Positions 1-8,427 of a DNA stretch of 30,434 nucleotides are shown piece by piece (the first letter of the stretch is position 1; each line of letters opens with the position of its first letter). A program made the position numbers and the translations under genes. Under the pieces are notes generated by a model. It searched no databases and had not been told where the DNA came from. It saw only the letters and a program-made list of their open reading frames with translations. The DNA lies in the NCBI GenBank assembly GCA_900555015.1, contig USJL01000014.1, positions 1-30,434 of the forward strand. Direction: 5' to 3'. The stretch is from an uncultured Oscillospiraceae bacterium (GTDB lineage: Bacteria > Bacillota > Clostridia > Oscillospirales > Acutalibacteraceae).

Positions 1-1
1 T

Positions 2-43
2 TTTAAGAGACTTACTCATATCGTGATGAATAAGTCTCTTAAA
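2..43. repeat. Near-perfect inverted repeat at the contig edge
   Basis: Arms at 2-19 and 26-43 are reverse complements at 17 of 18 positions (13 consecutive, one mismatch, 4 more) around the six-base centre ATCGTG. The right arm spells the likely start of the MATE gene (ATG AAT AAG TCT CTT AAA). The left arm read on the minus strand spells almost the same start (ATG AGT AAG TCT CTT AAA). There is no room for a ribosome binding site between them. This looks like a fold-back or assembly-end artefact, although a real hairpin cannot be excluded. Confidence 0.75.
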
Positions 44-1332
44 GCATACAACACCTGCCGCTGATTTTAGGAAATTTACTTCAACAGCTTTACAACACGG
101 CAGATTCAATAGTTGTCGGTAATCTTATAGGAAGCAATGCACTTGCGGCTGTAGGTTCGGGAACGGTTTTAATAAATTTACTTATTGCGTTTAGCCAAGG
201 TACGGCAGTAGGCGCCGGAATAATAACATCACAATATTTAGGCGCAAATGACAAAAAGAGAACTCAATTTGCCGTTCACTCATCTTTGGCGCTGGCAATT
301 ATAATCGGTTTAATCTTATCTGCCTGCGGCATTATTTTCGGCAAAGAACTGCTTGTGCTGATGAAAACGCCGGCAGAAATTTTAGATGATTCGGTTACAT
401 ATTTACGAATTTACTTTGGCGGATTAATTTTTAACGTTATTTACAATATGGCCGCCGGAATAATGAACGCCGCCGGTAATTCCAAACGTTCACTTAGATA
501 TTTGGCATATGCATCCGTTATTAACATAGGGCTTGACCTGCTGTTTGTTGCTGTGTTTAAAATGGGTATAAACGGAACGGCAACGGCAACTGTTATAAGC
601 CAATTTATTTCCTGCGTGCTTTCAATTTTATTCTTAATGCGTGTTAACGCAGACTATAAAGTTTCGCTGAAAAAAATAAGACTTCAAAAAAATGCATCTT
701 TAAAAATTCTAAAAACAGGATTTCCCACCGGATTACAAAACACTGTTATTTCAATTTCCAATGTTCTTGTTCAATCGGGTATTAACGGATTTGGCGCAAC
801 CGCAATGGCAGGATTCGGCGCATATTTAAAAATTGACGGTTTTAACATTTTACCTGTATTAAGTTTTGCAATGGCAAGCACAACATTTGTAGGTCAAAAC
901 TACGGTGCAGGTAAATTGGACAGAGTAAAAAAAGGAATGATAAGCACCCTTGTTATGGGCATTGCTTACACTGTTATAATAGGAATTTTACTTCTTTCAT
1001 TTTCAACTCCTATAATGAGATTGTTTACATCCGACCCTGCAGTTATTGCATACGGCAAAGAAGCCATGAAATATTTTTGCCCGTTTTATTCTTTGCTTGC
1101 AATATTAAATTGCTTGGCAGGCACTGTAAGAGGTACAGGCAAAACCGTGCCGCCAATGATAATAATGCTTATTTCCATGTGCCTGTTTCGTATTGCATGG
1201 ATTCAGTTTGTTTTACCACACTTTAATTCTATTGATTATATTTACCTTATATATCCTGTGTCTTGGGCATTAGGTTCTGCAATGATGATTTTATACACCG
1301 TTTTCGGCAAATGGATGAAAGCAAAACAATAG
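26..1332 (+). CDS. MATE-family multidrug/Na+ antiporter, 5' end frameshifted or truncated
   Basis: This is a polytopic exporter of the MATE family, which moves organic cations or drugs out in exchange for Na+ or H+ across the cytoplasmic membrane. The frame is open from base 43. It contains the typical first-helix signature LPLILGNLLQQLYNTADS and a second lobe beginning near PTGLQNTVISISNVLVQSG, giving about 430 residues, close to family length. No ATG, GTG or TTG exists in this frame before base 286, which lies well inside the protein. An ATG at 26 reads MNKSLKAYN in another frame and would join the MATE frame if one base were added near 48-54. So the window carries either a one-base loss or a junction here. 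Any ribosome binding site would fall in the inverted repeat. It converges on the next gene across a shared terminator. Family confidence is high; the true start is not visible. Confidence 0.85.
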
Positions 1333-1344
1333 ATGAAAAAAAAT

Positions 1345-1387
1345 AAAGCAACCCGTAAAGATTGTTAATCTTAAAACGGGTTGCTTT
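1345..1387. terminator. Bidirectional intrinsic terminator
   Basis: A 12-bp perfect stem (AAAGCAACCCGT with ACGGGTTGCTTT) carries a second inner AAGATT/AATCTT stem. It is preceded by an A run and followed by a T run, so it can end transcription of the MATE gene from the left and the acyltransferase gene from the right. Confidence 0.9.
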
Positions 1388-1396
1388 TTTATACCC

Positions 1397-2341
1397 TTAT
1401 GCTACTTCTTCCTGTTCTTCTTTTTCATCTATCCAAGAAAAGATTATTTCGGGATTAGAGAAAATTTCGTCAAGTTTTTCAAAAAACGGAACGCAATCGC
1501 CGTAATCAAGTGCCCTGTGGTCTATTGCAATAGTAATAGGTAAAATCTTACGAACCTCAATTTTATCGCAACCGTTTTCATCTTCAACAACAACCGGTCT
1601 TTTTTGAATTGCATTTACTGCAAAAGCAGAAACCTGAGGCGGAATAATTTCAAGAAGGAAACACTGACCTTTTTGTGCTTTGTAAATAGAACCTAAATTT
1701 GAAATTGTTGTTGTACCCTGTTCAATATCATGCTTTGTTAAACGGTGCTTTGTAGGAATGGAATAATATTCTTTTTTTGCATCTCCGGAAAGAGTGTGTA
1801 CTTTATGCTTACCCGGCATTTTTGAACCGTAAAGTCTTCTTAACGCCTGAAGAATTTTACCCTGCTTCAAACCCGTTAAAGTATTATCCAATGAAACTTC
1901 AAACATAACTTCATTCATATCGGAATTATTTGCACGGCGTGCTGTGTTTGCAATTTCACGTGTCATTTCATCTAAATTCTTATTTCCCATATCGTGCATA
2001 TTAACTGTCATCATTTCGCCTGTATTTAAAATCATAGGCATTGAAATATCAATTTGGTCATGATAATTTAATGTGCCCCTTACAAGCTTTTTATTAAAAT
2101 CAAGTGTGCAATTCATTTTGGGAGCTGCTTTTAATCCCTCGCAAATTATTTTAAGCATTAATGTATTTACTGTTATTTTTTCATCACTGATATCATTAAG
2201 TTTTTTACATTGTTTAACAAGTTCCGTAACGTCTGCCTCATAACTCATTGTTGCATGTGGAATGTCCTGCCAGCTTTCAGATGTCATATTTGATACGATT
2301 TTTCTTGCGATTCCAAAATGTTCATTTTTATATATAGCCAT
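1397..2341 (-). CDS. E2/chloramphenicol acetyltransferase-like acyltransferase
   Basis: The protein (314 residues) resembles the catalytic domain shared by 2-oxoacid dehydrogenase E2 subunits and chloramphenicol acetyltransferase, which move acyl groups from a thioester to an acceptor. The C-terminal motif IDHRALDYGD (His near residue 275, Asp near 279) matches the DHRxxDG active-site pattern. The preceding segment TTTISNLGS resembles the beta-strand region of the same fold. There is no lipoyl or peripheral-subunit-binding domain, and no dehydrogenase E1/E3 gene nearby, so it is a stand-alone acyltransferase with unknown substrate. The start at 2341 is chosen because AGGAG lies nine bases upstream. 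The frame also stays open to an earlier ATG at 2416, which has no ribosome binding site. Chloramphenicol resistance is possible but not shown. Confidence 0.75.
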   Translation of the reverse strand: MAIYKNEHFGIARKIVSNMTSESWQDIPHATMSYEADVTELVKQCKKLNDISDEKITVNTLMLKIICEGLKAAPKMNCTLDFNKKLVRGTLNYHDQIDISMPMILNTGEMMTVNMHDMGNKNLDEMTREIANTARRANNSDMNEVMFEVSLDNTLTGLKQGKILQALRRLYGSKMPGKHKVHTLSGDAKKEYYSIPTKHRLTKHDIEQGTTTISNLGSIYKAQKGQCFLLEIIPPQVSAFAVNAIQKRPVVVEDENGCDKIEVRKILPITIAIDHRALDYGDCVPFFEKLDEIFSNPEIIFSWIDEKEEQEEVA

Positions 2342-2432
2342 AATATTTTTCTCCTTCGGCATTTCGTTTTTCGTTGTGATGCCATAATAGCCTAAAATCG
2401 CAAAATCTTCTACCAACTTTGGTTTACATTTA

Positions 2433-2451
2433 TGTCAACCGGCGGTTGACA
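2433..2451. promoter_or_regulatory. 19-bp palindrome, candidate operator for the acyltransferase gene
   Basis: TGTCAACCGGCGGTTGACA has perfect nine-base arms around a single central G. It is GC-rich against an AT-rich spacer and lies about 92 bases before the acyltransferase start. TTGACA occurs at its edge on both strands. The symmetry suits a dimeric repressor such as TetR or MarR type; no such regulator is encoded next to it. Confidence 0.55.
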
Positions 2452-2457
2452 AACAAA

Positions 2458-2491
2458 AAACGCCTGATTTTAAGCCAAAAATCAAGCGTTT
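2458..2491 (-). terminator. Intrinsic terminator of the XRE-regulator gene
   Basis: On the minus-strand RNA the arms AAACGC-U-UGAUUUU and AAAAUCA-G-GCGUUU pair through 14 positions with one U-G wobble, and a U-rich run follows. It sits four bases after the stop codon of the XRE-family gene. Confidence 0.85.
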
Positions 2492-2495
2492 GCAA

Positions 2496-3203
2496 CTATT
2501 TATTTTTATGTTTTGATTTAGCACAAATTATGTAAAACAACGGAATGGTTAAGAAAATTATCCACAAAGGATGCCAAAGGGAATAGAAAAATCCGCCTAT
2601 TAAATACACAAGAACCATTAAAACCGGATAGCAAAAAATGATTGGTTTATGTTTTTCGGCAGCAATTACAAATGTGTAATAAAGAGGAATTGTTAAAAAC
2701 ACAAGCCAGCCGTAATACCACCCTTGAGGCGCATAAAATATACCGAGAAGAACATATGCAATACACATTAAAACAGGATAACTTACAAAAAACCAACCTC
2801 TGTGTTTTTTCTTTTTGGCTGGTTTTTCATTTTCACCGTTTTCTTTTTCGCTTTGTTTTTCTGCATTTTCAATTAAATTTTGAGATTGATTTTCTGTGCC
2901 TTGTTTTTCATTTTTAACACTGTTTTCTTCAACCGTTTTATTATTTGCATCTGCATTAAGCGAATCCGCTTTATATTCATTTTTTATATCGGCAACATCT
3001 TCCTCGCCGTTTAATATTGATTCAACCGAAACATTATACAAGCTTGCAAGTTTCATAATATTATCAATATCCGGCGACGCATTACCCTGTTCCCACTTAG
3101 AAACAGACTGCCTTGAAAGTCCTAATTTTTCGCCCAATTTTTCTTGGCTTAAATTATTTTCAATGCGTAATTTTTTTAAATATTCACCTTGTTTAATAGA
3201 CAT
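2496..3203 (-). CDS. XRE-family regulator with a C-terminal membrane domain
   Basis: Residues about 6-62 form a Cro/C1-type helix-turn-helix (LSQEKLGEKLGLSRQSVSKWE), giving DNA binding. Residues about 65-132 are a hydrophilic Lys/Glu/Asn linker. Residues 135-228 are four hydrophobic segments, so the protein is probably anchored in the membrane with its DNA-binding head in the cytoplasm. The membrane part is an internal duplication: 141-180 and 191-227 both read YPVLM, then Y, G.FY, W and FLTIPL. AGGTGA precedes the ATG. It has its own promoter inside the end of the upstream kinase gene and its own terminator, so it can be expressed apart from the phosphate module. The signal sensed and the target genes are unknown. 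Confidence 0.85.
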   Translation of the reverse strand: MSIKQGEYLKKLRIENNLSQEKLGEKLGLSRQSVSKWEQGNASPDIDNIMKLASLYNVSVESILNGEEDVADIKNEYKADSLNADANNKTVEENSVKNEKQGTENQSQNLIENAEKQSEKENGENEKPAKKKKHRGWFFVSYPVLMCIAYVLLGIFYAPQGWYYGWLVFLTIPLYYTFVIAAEKHKPIIFCYPVLMVLVYLIGGFFYSLWHPLWIIFLTIPLFYIICAKSKHKNK

Positions 3204-3227
3204 AGTTCACCTGAAAATTTTTCTTTT

Positions 3228-3256
3228 ATATTATCATAACCCGACTTGATTATCAA
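3228..3256 (-). promoter_or_regulatory. Promoter of the XRE-regulator gene
   Basis: On the minus strand TTGATA (3256-3251) is followed after 17 bases by TAATAT (3233-3228). The -35 element overlaps the last codons of the histidine-kinase gene. Confidence 0.7.
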
Positions 3257-4263
3257 GGTTTAGGTAAAGTTATAATAAACTCCGTGCCTTCGTCAAGTTT
3301 ACTTTTTACGGTTGCGCTGCCGCCCAAATATTCTGCCGTATGCTTAACTATTGCAAGCCCTAAACCTGTGCCGCCTGTTTCTTTTGAACGTGATTTATCA
3401 ACACGGAAAAAGCGTTCAAAAACATGACTTAAATATTTTTCCGGAATACCTATTCCCGTATCCTTAACAGACAATATGCATTTATCATTATCATCTTTAA
3501 TATCCACAAAAACACTGCCGCCGTTTTTATTGTATTTAATTGCATTTTCAACCAAATTATAAACCACATCTTCAATTAATGCTCTGGTACCTTTAACGGC
3601 AACACTGCTGCCTGTTAAATTAAGAGTAACGTCTTTTTTTGCAGCCTGTGCGAAAAGAGCCTTTATGCAGGAAGACGCAACGTCATAAACATCCACAGCG
3701 TCTATTATAGGTTTATAATCATATTCCTCAAGCTGAGAGAGCTGAATAATATCGTGTGTTAAATTAATAAGCCTTTGTGATTCTTTATAAATAACTGCGC
3801 CGATTTCCGCAGTATCTTTAGGGCTTACCATTTGACTTTGCAGCAGTTCGCCATATCCTGAAATAGCAGTTAAAGGCGTTTTTAATTCGTGAGAAACATT
3901 TGCCGTAAACTTCTTTTTAACCTTTGCCAATTTTTCTTTTTCTTCAAGCTGAAGCTGAATTTTTTCAACAAACGGACTTAACTCAACAAAATTGCAATTA
4001 TCTTTAATATGCTCAACATCATCGCCCATTTTTTCTATTTTATTAATTATGCCTTTTGTAACCCTGCTGGCAATTCCGAAAGAAATTAAAATCATTAAAA
4101 CAAGAAGCGGCACAACAATAAGCAAAGAATACAAAATAAGATTCCAAACCTGCGAGCCGCTTAATTTTAGCTTATAAACAATAATTAAAACAGTTGCCGC
4201 CCAAGACAATAAAACGGCAACAGAAGATGAAATTACAGTTCCGTTAAAAATTCTTACCGTCAT
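3253..4263 (-). CDS. phoR: PhoR-like sensor histidine kinase without a sensor domain
   Basis: This is a membrane histidine kinase that would phosphorylate the response regulator encoded 20 bases upstream. Two membrane helices (about 8-30 and 41-63) are joined by roughly ten residues, so there is no extracytoplasmic sensing domain. Only about 60 residues separate helix 2 from the H box, leaving room for a HAMP-like linker but not a PAS domain. The H box SHELKTPLTAISGYGELL has the phospho-acceptor His125. The N box (NLVENAIKYNKNG) and ATP-lid motifs (DTGIGIP, FERFF, GTGLGLAIVKH) are complete. The length, 336 residues, is short for PhoR, and the phosphate role rests mainly on the neighbouring Na/Pi transporter. 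GGGTGA precedes the ATG. Confidence 0.85.
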   Translation of the reverse strand: MTVRIFNGTVISSSVAVLLSWAATVLIIVYKLKLSGSQVWNLILYSLLIVVPLLVLMILISFGIASRVTKGIINKIEKMGDDVEHIKDNCNFVELSPFVEKIQLQLEEKEKLAKVKKKFTANVSHELKTPLTAISGYGELLQSQMVSPKDTAEIGAVIYKESQRLINLTHDIIQLSQLEEYDYKPIIDAVDVYDVASSCIKALFAQAAKKDVTLNLTGSSVAVKGTRALIEDVVYNLVENAIKYNKNGGSVFVDIKDDNDKCILSVKDTGIGIPEKYLSHVFERFFRVDKSRSKETGGTGLGLAIVKHTAEYLGGSATVKSKLDEGTEFIITLPKP

Positions 4264-4283
4264 AACAATTCACCCTTTAAAAA

Positions 4284-4958
4284 TTAATCACCCAACTTGT
4301 AACCCACGTGGCGAATAGTTTCAATAAGCGAACCGCTTTCGCCTAATTTTTTTCGCAAAGTTAATATGTGGCTGTCTACCGTTCTGGATTCGCTTTCGCT
4401 GTTATAACCCCAAACGGAGTTTAAAAGTTGCTCTCTTGTAACGGCAATGCCCTTATTCATCATTAAATACTTAAGCATTTCAAATTCTTTATATGTAAGC
4501 TCTATTTCATTATCAAATGAATAAACTTTACGCTTGTTTTCATCAAGCTTAATTGATTTATAAACATAAGTTTCTCTGCTTTGGCTTTTTGATGTTCTGC
4601 GCAAAATTGCCTTAATGCGAGAAAGAAAAATCATAACTGAAAACGGCTTTGTTATATAATCATCTGCGCCTGCGTCAAGACCTCTTACCGCATCAAGTTC
4701 AGAATCCTTTGCCGTAACCATTACAATAGGAATTTCCTTATAATCCGTATTTGACCTTATTTTTTTTGTAACGGTTAACCCGTCTTCATAAGGTATCATA
4801 ACATCAACAATAATTAAATCAGGCTTTTCCTTTTCAAGCGCCTTATAAAAATGCTTTGGCTCGGCAAATCCACGCACATCATAACCGTTACCTTTAAGAG
4901 CGTACATTTCCAATTCTCTTACGCTTTCATCATCTTCAAGAATGTAAATAAGAGCCAT
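4284..4958 (-). CDS. phoP: PhoP-like OmpR-family response regulator
   Basis: An N-terminal receiver domain (about 1-118) has the acidic pair Asp9/Asp10, phospho-acceptor Asp52 (VDVMIP), Thr82 and Lys104 (KPFS). A C-terminal winged-helix DNA-binding domain (about 128-222) contains LTYKEFEMLKYLM and ends in DSHILTLRKKLGE and IRHVGYKL. The length of 224 residues is usual for OmpR/PhoB regulators. It is cotranscribed with the kinase that follows and probably with the Na/Pi transporter 112 bases upstream. That leader contains a weak 7-bp inverted repeat (GGCTACA at 4981, TGTAGCC at 5028). The assignment to phosphate control is inferred from the transporter and the PHO-box-like repeat in front of it. 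Confidence 0.87.
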   Translation of the reverse strand: MALIYILEDDESVRELEMYALKGNGYDVRGFAEPKHFYKALEKEKPDLIIVDVMIPYEDGLTVTKKIRSNTDYKEIPIVMVTAKDSELDAVRGLDAGADDYITKPFSVMIFLSRIKAILRRTSKSQSRETYVYKSIKLDENKRKVYSFDNEIELTYKEFEMLKYLMMNKGIAVTREQLLNSVWGYNSESESRTVDSHILTLRKKLGESGSLIETIRHVGYKLGD

Positions 4959-5070
4959 AAAATATTCCCATAACCTTTCAGGCTACAACAAAACACAATC
5001 CGAAATAATATTTTAACGGCGCTTTACTGTAGCCGAACAAAGCACCAAACGGATTTTAACGAAATTAAAC

Positions 5071-6822
5071 TTAATTTAATGAATATTTTTCAAGATAAGC
5101 ATCCAAGTTTTCAATAAATTCTTCATCCGTTGCTTTAATATCACGAACATAAGAGTGAACATTATAATCGCCGTATTCAAGCTCAAGCATTGAAAGTGCC
5201 AAGTCTGCACAGTGGTCGGCAATACGTTCTATTGAGTTTACCAAATCAAGATATAAAAACCCCTGGTCAACAGAGCATGTGCCCTCTTCAACTCTTTTAA
5301 GATGCCTGTTTTTAAGTTGCTTTTTAAGTTTATCAACAACTTCTTCCAAAGATTCAATTTCCTTTGCTTTGGAAACATCGTTAAACCTAAACGATTCCAT
5401 AGTAAGGTTAATAATTTTTGTTAAAGCTGCCATTATAACGCTTAATTCATATTTTGCTTTTTCGGAAAATTGAACATTACGCTTGTTAAGTGATTTTTTT
5501 GTTTTTAAAATATCTTCGCTGTAATCGCCGATTTTTTCAAGATTTTCAATGGCATGGTGCAAAATGAAAACATTTTTACTGTCTTCGTCAGATAAATTTT
5601 TAGAACTGATTTTAACAAGATAAGATTCCAAAATTTCTTCGTATTTATCAGTTGCCCGCTCATTGGTTTTAATCATTTCTGCTTTTTCATCTGTATAATT
5701 TTTAATGATTGATAAAGCACAAATTGCTGTTTTTTCAACCATTTGAGACATTTCAACAGTTACTTCACGGCACTTTTCTACAGCGTAAGACGGGTTGATA
5801 AGGAATCTGTCATCAAGCAAAGCAAGTTGCTTTTTGTCTTCCTCTTTACCTGCCGGAATTGTTTTAACTGCAAGAAATTCAAGTTGCTTTGTAAATGGAA
5901 GCAACAGCAATGTTGAAGCCACGTTGAATATTGAGTGGGTCATAGCAATTTGAGAAGCGGAAATTGCATTATCAATAAACGAAAAATGGAAAATTGCGTT
6001 TGCACCGTAGAACAAAATGCAAGCCAAAATAACGCCGATAATATTAAAATACAGGTGAGCGCAAGCTGCACGCTTTGCATTTTTGCTTGTGCCGATTGAA
6101 GATAAAATTGCCGTAATGCAAGTGCCTATATTTTGACCTAAAATAATAGGAAAGGCTGTTGCAAACGGAACTGCACCGGAAATTGCAAGTGCCTGTAAAA
6201 TTCCCACAGACGCAGATGAAGACTGAATAACGGCAGTTAAAGCCGCACCCACAAGAATACCCAAAACCGGATTACTGAATTTTAAAAGTATGGATGTAAA
6301 ATTAGGATTATCTGCCAAACCGGACATTGAATCGCTCATAAGGGTCATACCAATCATAAGGATTGAGAAACCGGCAAGAATACCGCCGATGCTTTTACGC
6401 TTTTCATTTTTTGAAAACATTAAAACAAACACGCTTATAAGTGCAAGAACAGGTGCAAATGACGATGGCTTTAACAATGTTATAAACAAACTGTCGCCGC
6501 TTATGCCTGTTAAAGAAAGCATCCAAGCCGTAATTGTTGTTCCCACGTTTGCGCCCATAATAACGCCGATGGCACGTGAAAGCTCCATAATACCCGAATT
6601 AACAAAACCAACCGTCATAACAGTTACAGCCGATGACGATTGAATAAGTGCGGTAACGACGCAGCCCAAAAGAACGCCCTTGTATGTTTTATCTGTCATT
6701 TTTTCCAGGATATGTTCCATTTTACCGCCGGAAAGTTTTTCAAGCTGTTCGCCCATAAAACTCATTCCGTAAAGAAAAAGGGCAAGTCCGCCGCACATTG
6801 AAATTAAAGAAAATATATTCAT
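5071..6822 (-). CDS. nptA: Na+/phosphate cotransporter with C-terminal PhoU domain
   Basis: This protein imports phosphate with Na+ across the cytoplasmic membrane. Residues 1-310 hold two inverted halves, each with the family QSSS signature (ALIQSSSAVTV and AVIQSSSASVG) and a following G-N-GT turn (GANVGTT, GQNIGTC). Residues about 340-565 are a helical PhoU-like domain with two three-helix repeats (HHAIENLEKIGDYSED; LVNSIERIADHCADLAL). The length of 583 residues is typical for this YjbB/NptA fusion. The ATG follows GGGAGAAG. It opens a minus-strand run continuing into the PhoP/PhoR pair. The PhoU domain could inform the short kinase about phosphate supply, since that kinase lacks its own sensor; this is an inference. 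Confidence 0.92.
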   Translation of the reverse strand: MNIFSLISMCGGLALFLYGMSFMGEQLEKLSGGKMEHILEKMTDKTYKGVLLGCVVTALIQSSSAVTVMTVGFVNSGIMELSRAIGVIMGANVGTTITAWMLSLTGISGDSLFITLLKPSSFAPVLALISVFVLMFSKNEKRKSIGGILAGFSILMIGMTLMSDSMSGLADNPNFTSILLKFSNPVLGILVGAALTAVIQSSSASVGILQALAISGAVPFATAFPIILGQNIGTCITAILSSIGTSKNAKRAACAHLYFNIIGVILACILFYGANAIFHFSFIDNAISASQIAMTHSIFNVASTLLLLPFTKQLEFLAVKTIPAGKEEDKKQLALLDDRFLINPSYAVEKCREVTVEMSQMVEKTAICALSIIKNYTDEKAEMIKTNERATDKYEEILESYLVKISSKNLSDEDSKNVFILHHAIENLEKIGDYSEDILKTKKSLNKRNVQFSEKAKYELSVIMAALTKIINLTMESFRFNDVSKAKEIESLEEVVDKLKKQLKNRHLKRVEEGTCSVDQGFLYLDLVNSIERIADHCADLALSMLELEYGDYNVHSYVRDIKATDEEFIENLDAYLEKYSLN

Positions 6823-6912
6823 AATCTTCTCCCGTTTTTATTATTATTACCAAAAAATCATTAATACATTTGTTTAGATTAAACATTTTAATTCAAATAA
6901 AAACTATGATTA

Positions 6913-6929
6913 TGTCAAATTTATGTCAA
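6913..6929 (-). promoter_or_regulatory. PHO-box-like direct repeat before the phosphate transporter
   Basis: On the minus strand TTGACA occurs at 6929-6924 and again at 6918-6913, an 11-base period with a five-base spacer. The surrounding bases are repeated too (TTTGACATAA twice). PhoP boxes of Gram-positive bacteria are TT(A/C/T)ACA repeats with the same five-base spacing. The site is about 90 bases before the ATG of the transporter gene whose run includes a PhoP-like regulator. Either copy could also act as a -35 element. Confidence 0.6.
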
Positions 6930-6970
6930 ATATAATTATACAACAAACGCTGTTTAATATCCATAAAAAA

Positions 6971-7005
6971 ATCACGCAAATTAAAAAAACAATAATTTGC
7001 GTGAT
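6971..7005 (-). terminator. Intrinsic terminator of the glycosidase operon
   Basis: Thirteen perfectly paired bases (ATCACGCAAATTA with TAATTTGCGTGAT) enclose a nine-base loop and are followed on the minus strand by a T run. It lies four bases after the stop codon of the second glycosidase gene. Confidence 0.9.
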
Positions 7006-7009
7006 AAAT

Positions 7010-8424
7010 TTAATCAAAAAACATTTTAACCCGTTCTTTATTGCAAGCAATTAACTCCTTGCACCTGCATTTAATATTTATTGATTTGCCGGTGCAATTA
7101 TAAATAACAGCGTTTGTTTTTGAAACTTTAACATTTATATATCCACCGCACACAGGCAAATGTTTAAAATCCAAATAATCAATTTCATTTGGCATAGAAG
7201 GAAAAATACAAATTCCGTTTTCCGTAGGAACTATTCCGCCCAAACCGCAAACAGTTTGTTCAATAAGAGTAAAACTGATTTCAGGGTAATCGCCGTTCAA
7301 ACCCTGCGACGCTCTTTCGTGTGGTAAATCTTTTTTGAAAAAAATATATTTCATCCATTTATATGCCAAGTCACCTTTACCGTAAGCAAAAAATGCATCC
7401 GGCAAATAAGTTAAACTTTCAATATTACTTTGCCTTAAATCGGGATTTTCCTCGCACTCATCAATATATTTAAGCAATTTATTTGTTCTTTCACCGGGAT
7501 AAGTTAAATATTTTACAGGCACAAAAACAAGTGATTCCCCGTCCATAAGAAAATCATTTTCATTTTTCCAAATATATTGCTTGTTTCCGTTGTTATCTGC
7601 CGCAAAAGCAAATTTATCGCTTTTTTCCACAACGCTCCACTTATTATTATAGTAGTTTTTTAAATTTTGCGCCCTTCTCATTTGAAATTTAGACTCGTTT
7701 TCTCTGCCGTTTAAACGCAATATATTAGAATAGGCTTTTAAAGCGGCATACAAAGCGGCTATTTCATCTCCCGTTTCGGCAGTAAAAGCGCCACGCTCAT
7801 TATATGATGCACTGCCTGCCCAAATACTTCCTTTACCCTCTGGAATACCGTTTTTATTTTTATCATTTTTTAAAATAAAGTCGCCTAATATATAATCAAT
7901 AAAATTTAAAATGCGTTTATCGGTAACATATCTTTTATCACCTGTCCAAAGAAAAAGTTTATAAGCCAATTCACACAATTCAAACTGACCTGTTATTTCA
8001 CGCACAAAAGAATTATAATTCGGCGTATCCATATAATAAACACTGCCGTCAAAATTAAACGACCACAAAGCATATCCCCCTGTTTTTTCACAGGCACTGT
8101 TTATAAAAGTCATATACATATTATATATTTCTTCATCCAAACCCACCAAATGAGCTCCTGCCGCTTGATGAACAAAATCACGAAGATAAAACGCTGTTCT
8201 GTCATAATAACCTGCCAAAAAAGACGGCATATAATCTACCGGCTTTGCCCACGGTTCACAAGGTTTGTCAATAACACGATTATCAGGGCCGTACCATTTA
8301 CCGCCGTCGCCCCTGTTTCGTTCGCCGTTTACGGTTTTTGACACAACAAATTGGGCTGTTTTATCAACAGCCCAATTAAACGCATTTTCAATTTCAAATT
8401 ATCGCTTTTTAAAATCGGTTTCAT
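7010..8424 (-). pseudogene. (alpha/alpha)6-type glycosidase-like protein, split by a one-base frameshift
   Basis: The main frame (7010 to about 8398) reads as a helical glycosidase-like domain, with segments such as PSFLAGYYDRTAFYLRDFVH and AFTAETGDEIAALYAALKAY, and a beta-rich C-terminus (FPSMPNEIDYLDF). It resembles the six-hairpin glycosidase superfamily; I cannot name the GH family or catalytic residues. The frame stays open upstream through FEIENAFNWAVDKTAQFVV, family-like sequence with no start codon or ribosome binding site, until a stop at 8401-8399. A good start exists in another frame: ATG at 8424, three bases after the GH36 stop, reading MKPILKSDN. Adding one T to the TTT at 8398-8396 joins both into a 471-residue protein. 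So this is one gene with a one-base loss, either a sequence error or a real mutation. It is translationally coupled to the GH36 gene. Confidence 0.72.
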
Positions 8425-8427
8425 AAT

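Noticed and set aside
4981..5034. GGCTACA/TGTAGCC inverted repeat before the response-regulator gene as a riboswitch or terminator
   Set aside because: Seven-base arms with a 40-base loop and no U run are too weak to support a call.
8349..8377. Hairpin AATTGGGCTGTT/AACAGCCCAATT as a terminator between the two glycosidase genes
   Set aside because: The frame through it encodes family-like protein sequence continuous with the downstream glycosidase. The minus-strand tail is not a proper U run, so it is coding sequence.
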